Assembly: GCA_038373865.1 (NCBI GenBank)
Contig: JAXGGA010000487.1
Location: 62,001-126,000, forward strand
Origin: Uloborus plumipes
Lineage: Eukaryota; Arthropoda; Arachnida; Araneae; Uloboridae
DNA: 64,000 bases
Reading direction: 5' to 3'
A program made the position numbers and the translations under genes. Shown piece by piece: positions 1-64,000 of the stretch. Each line of letters begins with the position of its first letter. The first letter of the stretch is position 1. The notes under the pieces are model-generated. The model searched no databases. It worked only from the letters and a program-made list of their open reading frames with translations, and was not told where the DNA came from.

Positions 1-103
1 TCCTGTTGTTGAGAAATTGTTATTTAAAATATCATTTTTAATAACCATAATAGTTTTCTATGGATAAAAATAATAAAAGAAATAAACAATTATTCTTTTG
101 CAG

Positions 104-62630
<62,527 letters not shown>

Positions 62631-63167
62631 AATTGAAATTTCCATTTCTCTCTCCAGAACATAAACTTCTCAAAGTGTAGGATGTCATCTGAAATTAGTT
62701 TCTCTGCATCAGAACTTCAACTGCTCTGCTGTATCATAGAATCATATTTAAACATTTTTTAACGTCATGTTTGAAAAGCAGGATGGTGCTTGTACATAAT
62801 GCTGTAGAGCATATGAGCATATGTCTTTCAGTATAGCACTGCGTGCTTTATTTGAATTTTAACACGGTTTCCTGATAGTGACATTCAAATGCAGTTACAG
62901 GAAACCAAAATTGTACATATTATATTACATGGATTGAGTAGGTCGCGTTAATTAAGCGGTTCGAAGAAGCAACTTATTCAGGTATTACTCGTCCTGAAAT
63001 TCCTGAGAAAATATCAAGTGTCCTGAAATGTCCTTAAATATTGTTTTTTTTCCTGAAATGTTTCACTTTTTTTTTGTAACTTTTGATTTTTTGCGTGATT
63101 GCTCTTTACTTTCCATGTATTTCAGTGTCAAAATGTTCTGTTGCTATTCATTTCAACTATTTTCACA
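62631..63167 (+). other. Possible 3' UTR or downstream sequence
   Basis: AT-rich sequence after the zinc-finger stop codon. I see no AATAAA or ATTAAA signal and no further open frame. Confidence 0.4.
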
Positions 63168-63171
63168 TTAA

Positions 63172-63412
63172 CCCTTTAAGACCTGAAGTATTTTCTTGCT
63201 AAAATTGCTAAGTGTATAAGCAGCGATTTTTTTCGTCTCCTAAACCCTAAAGATACTAGTGCCGCCATCTGTTCAGAAAAATGGATAATACATCTCATTG
63301 GCTAACCAGCACGATCGTTCGATTTCGGCCTTTATTACATGTAACGATCTAGGAAACTAAAACCAAAATCGATGTTAGACCCGCACGATCGTGTAATCTC
63401 GGTCTTAAAGGG
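63172..63412. mobile_element. Small piggyBac-like MITE
   Basis: The ends CCCTTTAAGACC and GGTCTTAAAGGG are perfect inverse copies, flanked by TTAA at the left and TTAT at the right. It is 241 bp long. GCACGATCGT occurs twice inside. Non-coding. Confidence 0.75.
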
Positions 63413-63452
63413 TTATAAAGGACATTTGCTTTGTTTCCCATCTATGCCTTAA

Positions 63453-63733
63453 CCTTTTGTATCCAGACTATTCGTATAGAAGTTTTCCTTTCGAGACGGG
63501 CGGTACAAGTGTTGAACCGTAGATCCCTTTTCCTCTGAAAACGGGAAGGTGCAACGGCAAGCACTTAGGTTTTATGACTTCGTAATTCGAAAACGAAGCC
63601 ATTTTCCCCCAGTTAGGGAGTATGAACTCTTGGAAAAATCCCTTGTTCCAAAGGGTAGAAGCTAAGATTTCAACCCTTATTTCAAAGGAAAAAAACTTGC
63701 GGTACAGCATGTGTACCACCCAGTTTTTAAAGG
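63453..63733. mobile_element. Second small MITE with TTAA flanks
   Basis: The left edge CCTTTTGTATCCAG and the right edge ...CCCAGTTTTTAAAGG are only partly inverted (CCTTT at the ends), but both flanks are TTAA (63449-63452 and 63734-63737). The interior is more GC-balanced than its surroundings. piggyBac-like origin is plausible, less certain than its neighbour. Confidence 0.45.
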
Positions 63734-64000
63734 TTAAGTGCAATGAGGCTGATACAATGATTTATATTTATAGTATTTACTTTATTTAAATGAGCATCAT
63801 TTGTTAAATGTTTGGAGCTACAACATGCTAAAGTTGTTTGAAAAGAATCTTTCTTTTTAAGAAATTTATTTTTTTATGTATTTATGTATACACTACCCTA
63901 GATCAGTTTAAGATGGGACCAGTATAATTCGAAATTTTTGAATTTGAAAAGTTTCGTATCACTACTAAAAATTTTAGCATGAGAAGCAGCGTTAAAATAT
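63734..64000 (+). other. Window end, nothing recognised
   Basis: AT-rich sequence with no coding block or repeat boundary seen. Confidence 0.6.

Overview
The window looks like AT-rich arthropod nuclear DNA, most likely a chelicerate such as a spider. That placement is an inference from the divergent but clearly HCF-type protein, the long repeat-filled introns and the density of hAT, mariner and piggyBac-like elements. Nothing in the sequence proves the species. I see no bacterial or viral genome and no tRNA or rRNA gene.

One gene explains all the convincing coding sequence: a host cell factor (HCFC1/HCF-1) orthologue on the + strand. It runs through 20 exons from 104 to 62630, with its 5' end upstream of the window. 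Every junction has GT/AG ends and all phases agree, giving one open frame of 1246 residues. In order it encodes the end of the N-terminal Kelch propeller (exon 1), the SAS1N strand segment (exons 2-3), a Ser/Thr/Val-rich middle (exons 3-13), an acidic exon with four copies of a CxDG[IV]HCG motif (exon 14), a second low-complexity part (exons 15-16), the C-terminal Fn3/SAS1C module (exons 17-19), and a last exon that encodes a transposon-style C2H2/BED-like zinc finger instead of the usual basic NLS tail.

The rest is intronic and dominated by transposable elements. Intron 1 (250-15315) holds a 4.1-kb hAT-like element with GGATATCC-rich ends and a nested hAT MITE, a 2-kb foldback element of about twelve inverted 171-bp units each carrying a CRE-type palindrome, and a dispersed repeat that seems to have been invaded by three further hAT-type elements, two of them one inside the other. 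Intron 2 holds another hAT element. Intron 13 has a hAT element with arms of about 0.5 kb plus a second one. Intron 14 has a hAT within a hAT. Intron 15 has a reverse-oriented LINE RNase H remnant. Intron 18 has a deleted mariner, a piggyBac-like element and a tandem duplication that copies a splice donor. Intron 19 has two hAT elements, one with a nearly complete mariner inside. Two small piggyBac-like MITEs follow the stop codon. Several insertions have exact target-site duplications that can be read directly.

The observations most worth following are the exon-14 repeats, which resemble both known HCF proteolysis signals, and the zinc-finger terminal exon, which may be a domesticated transposon domain.
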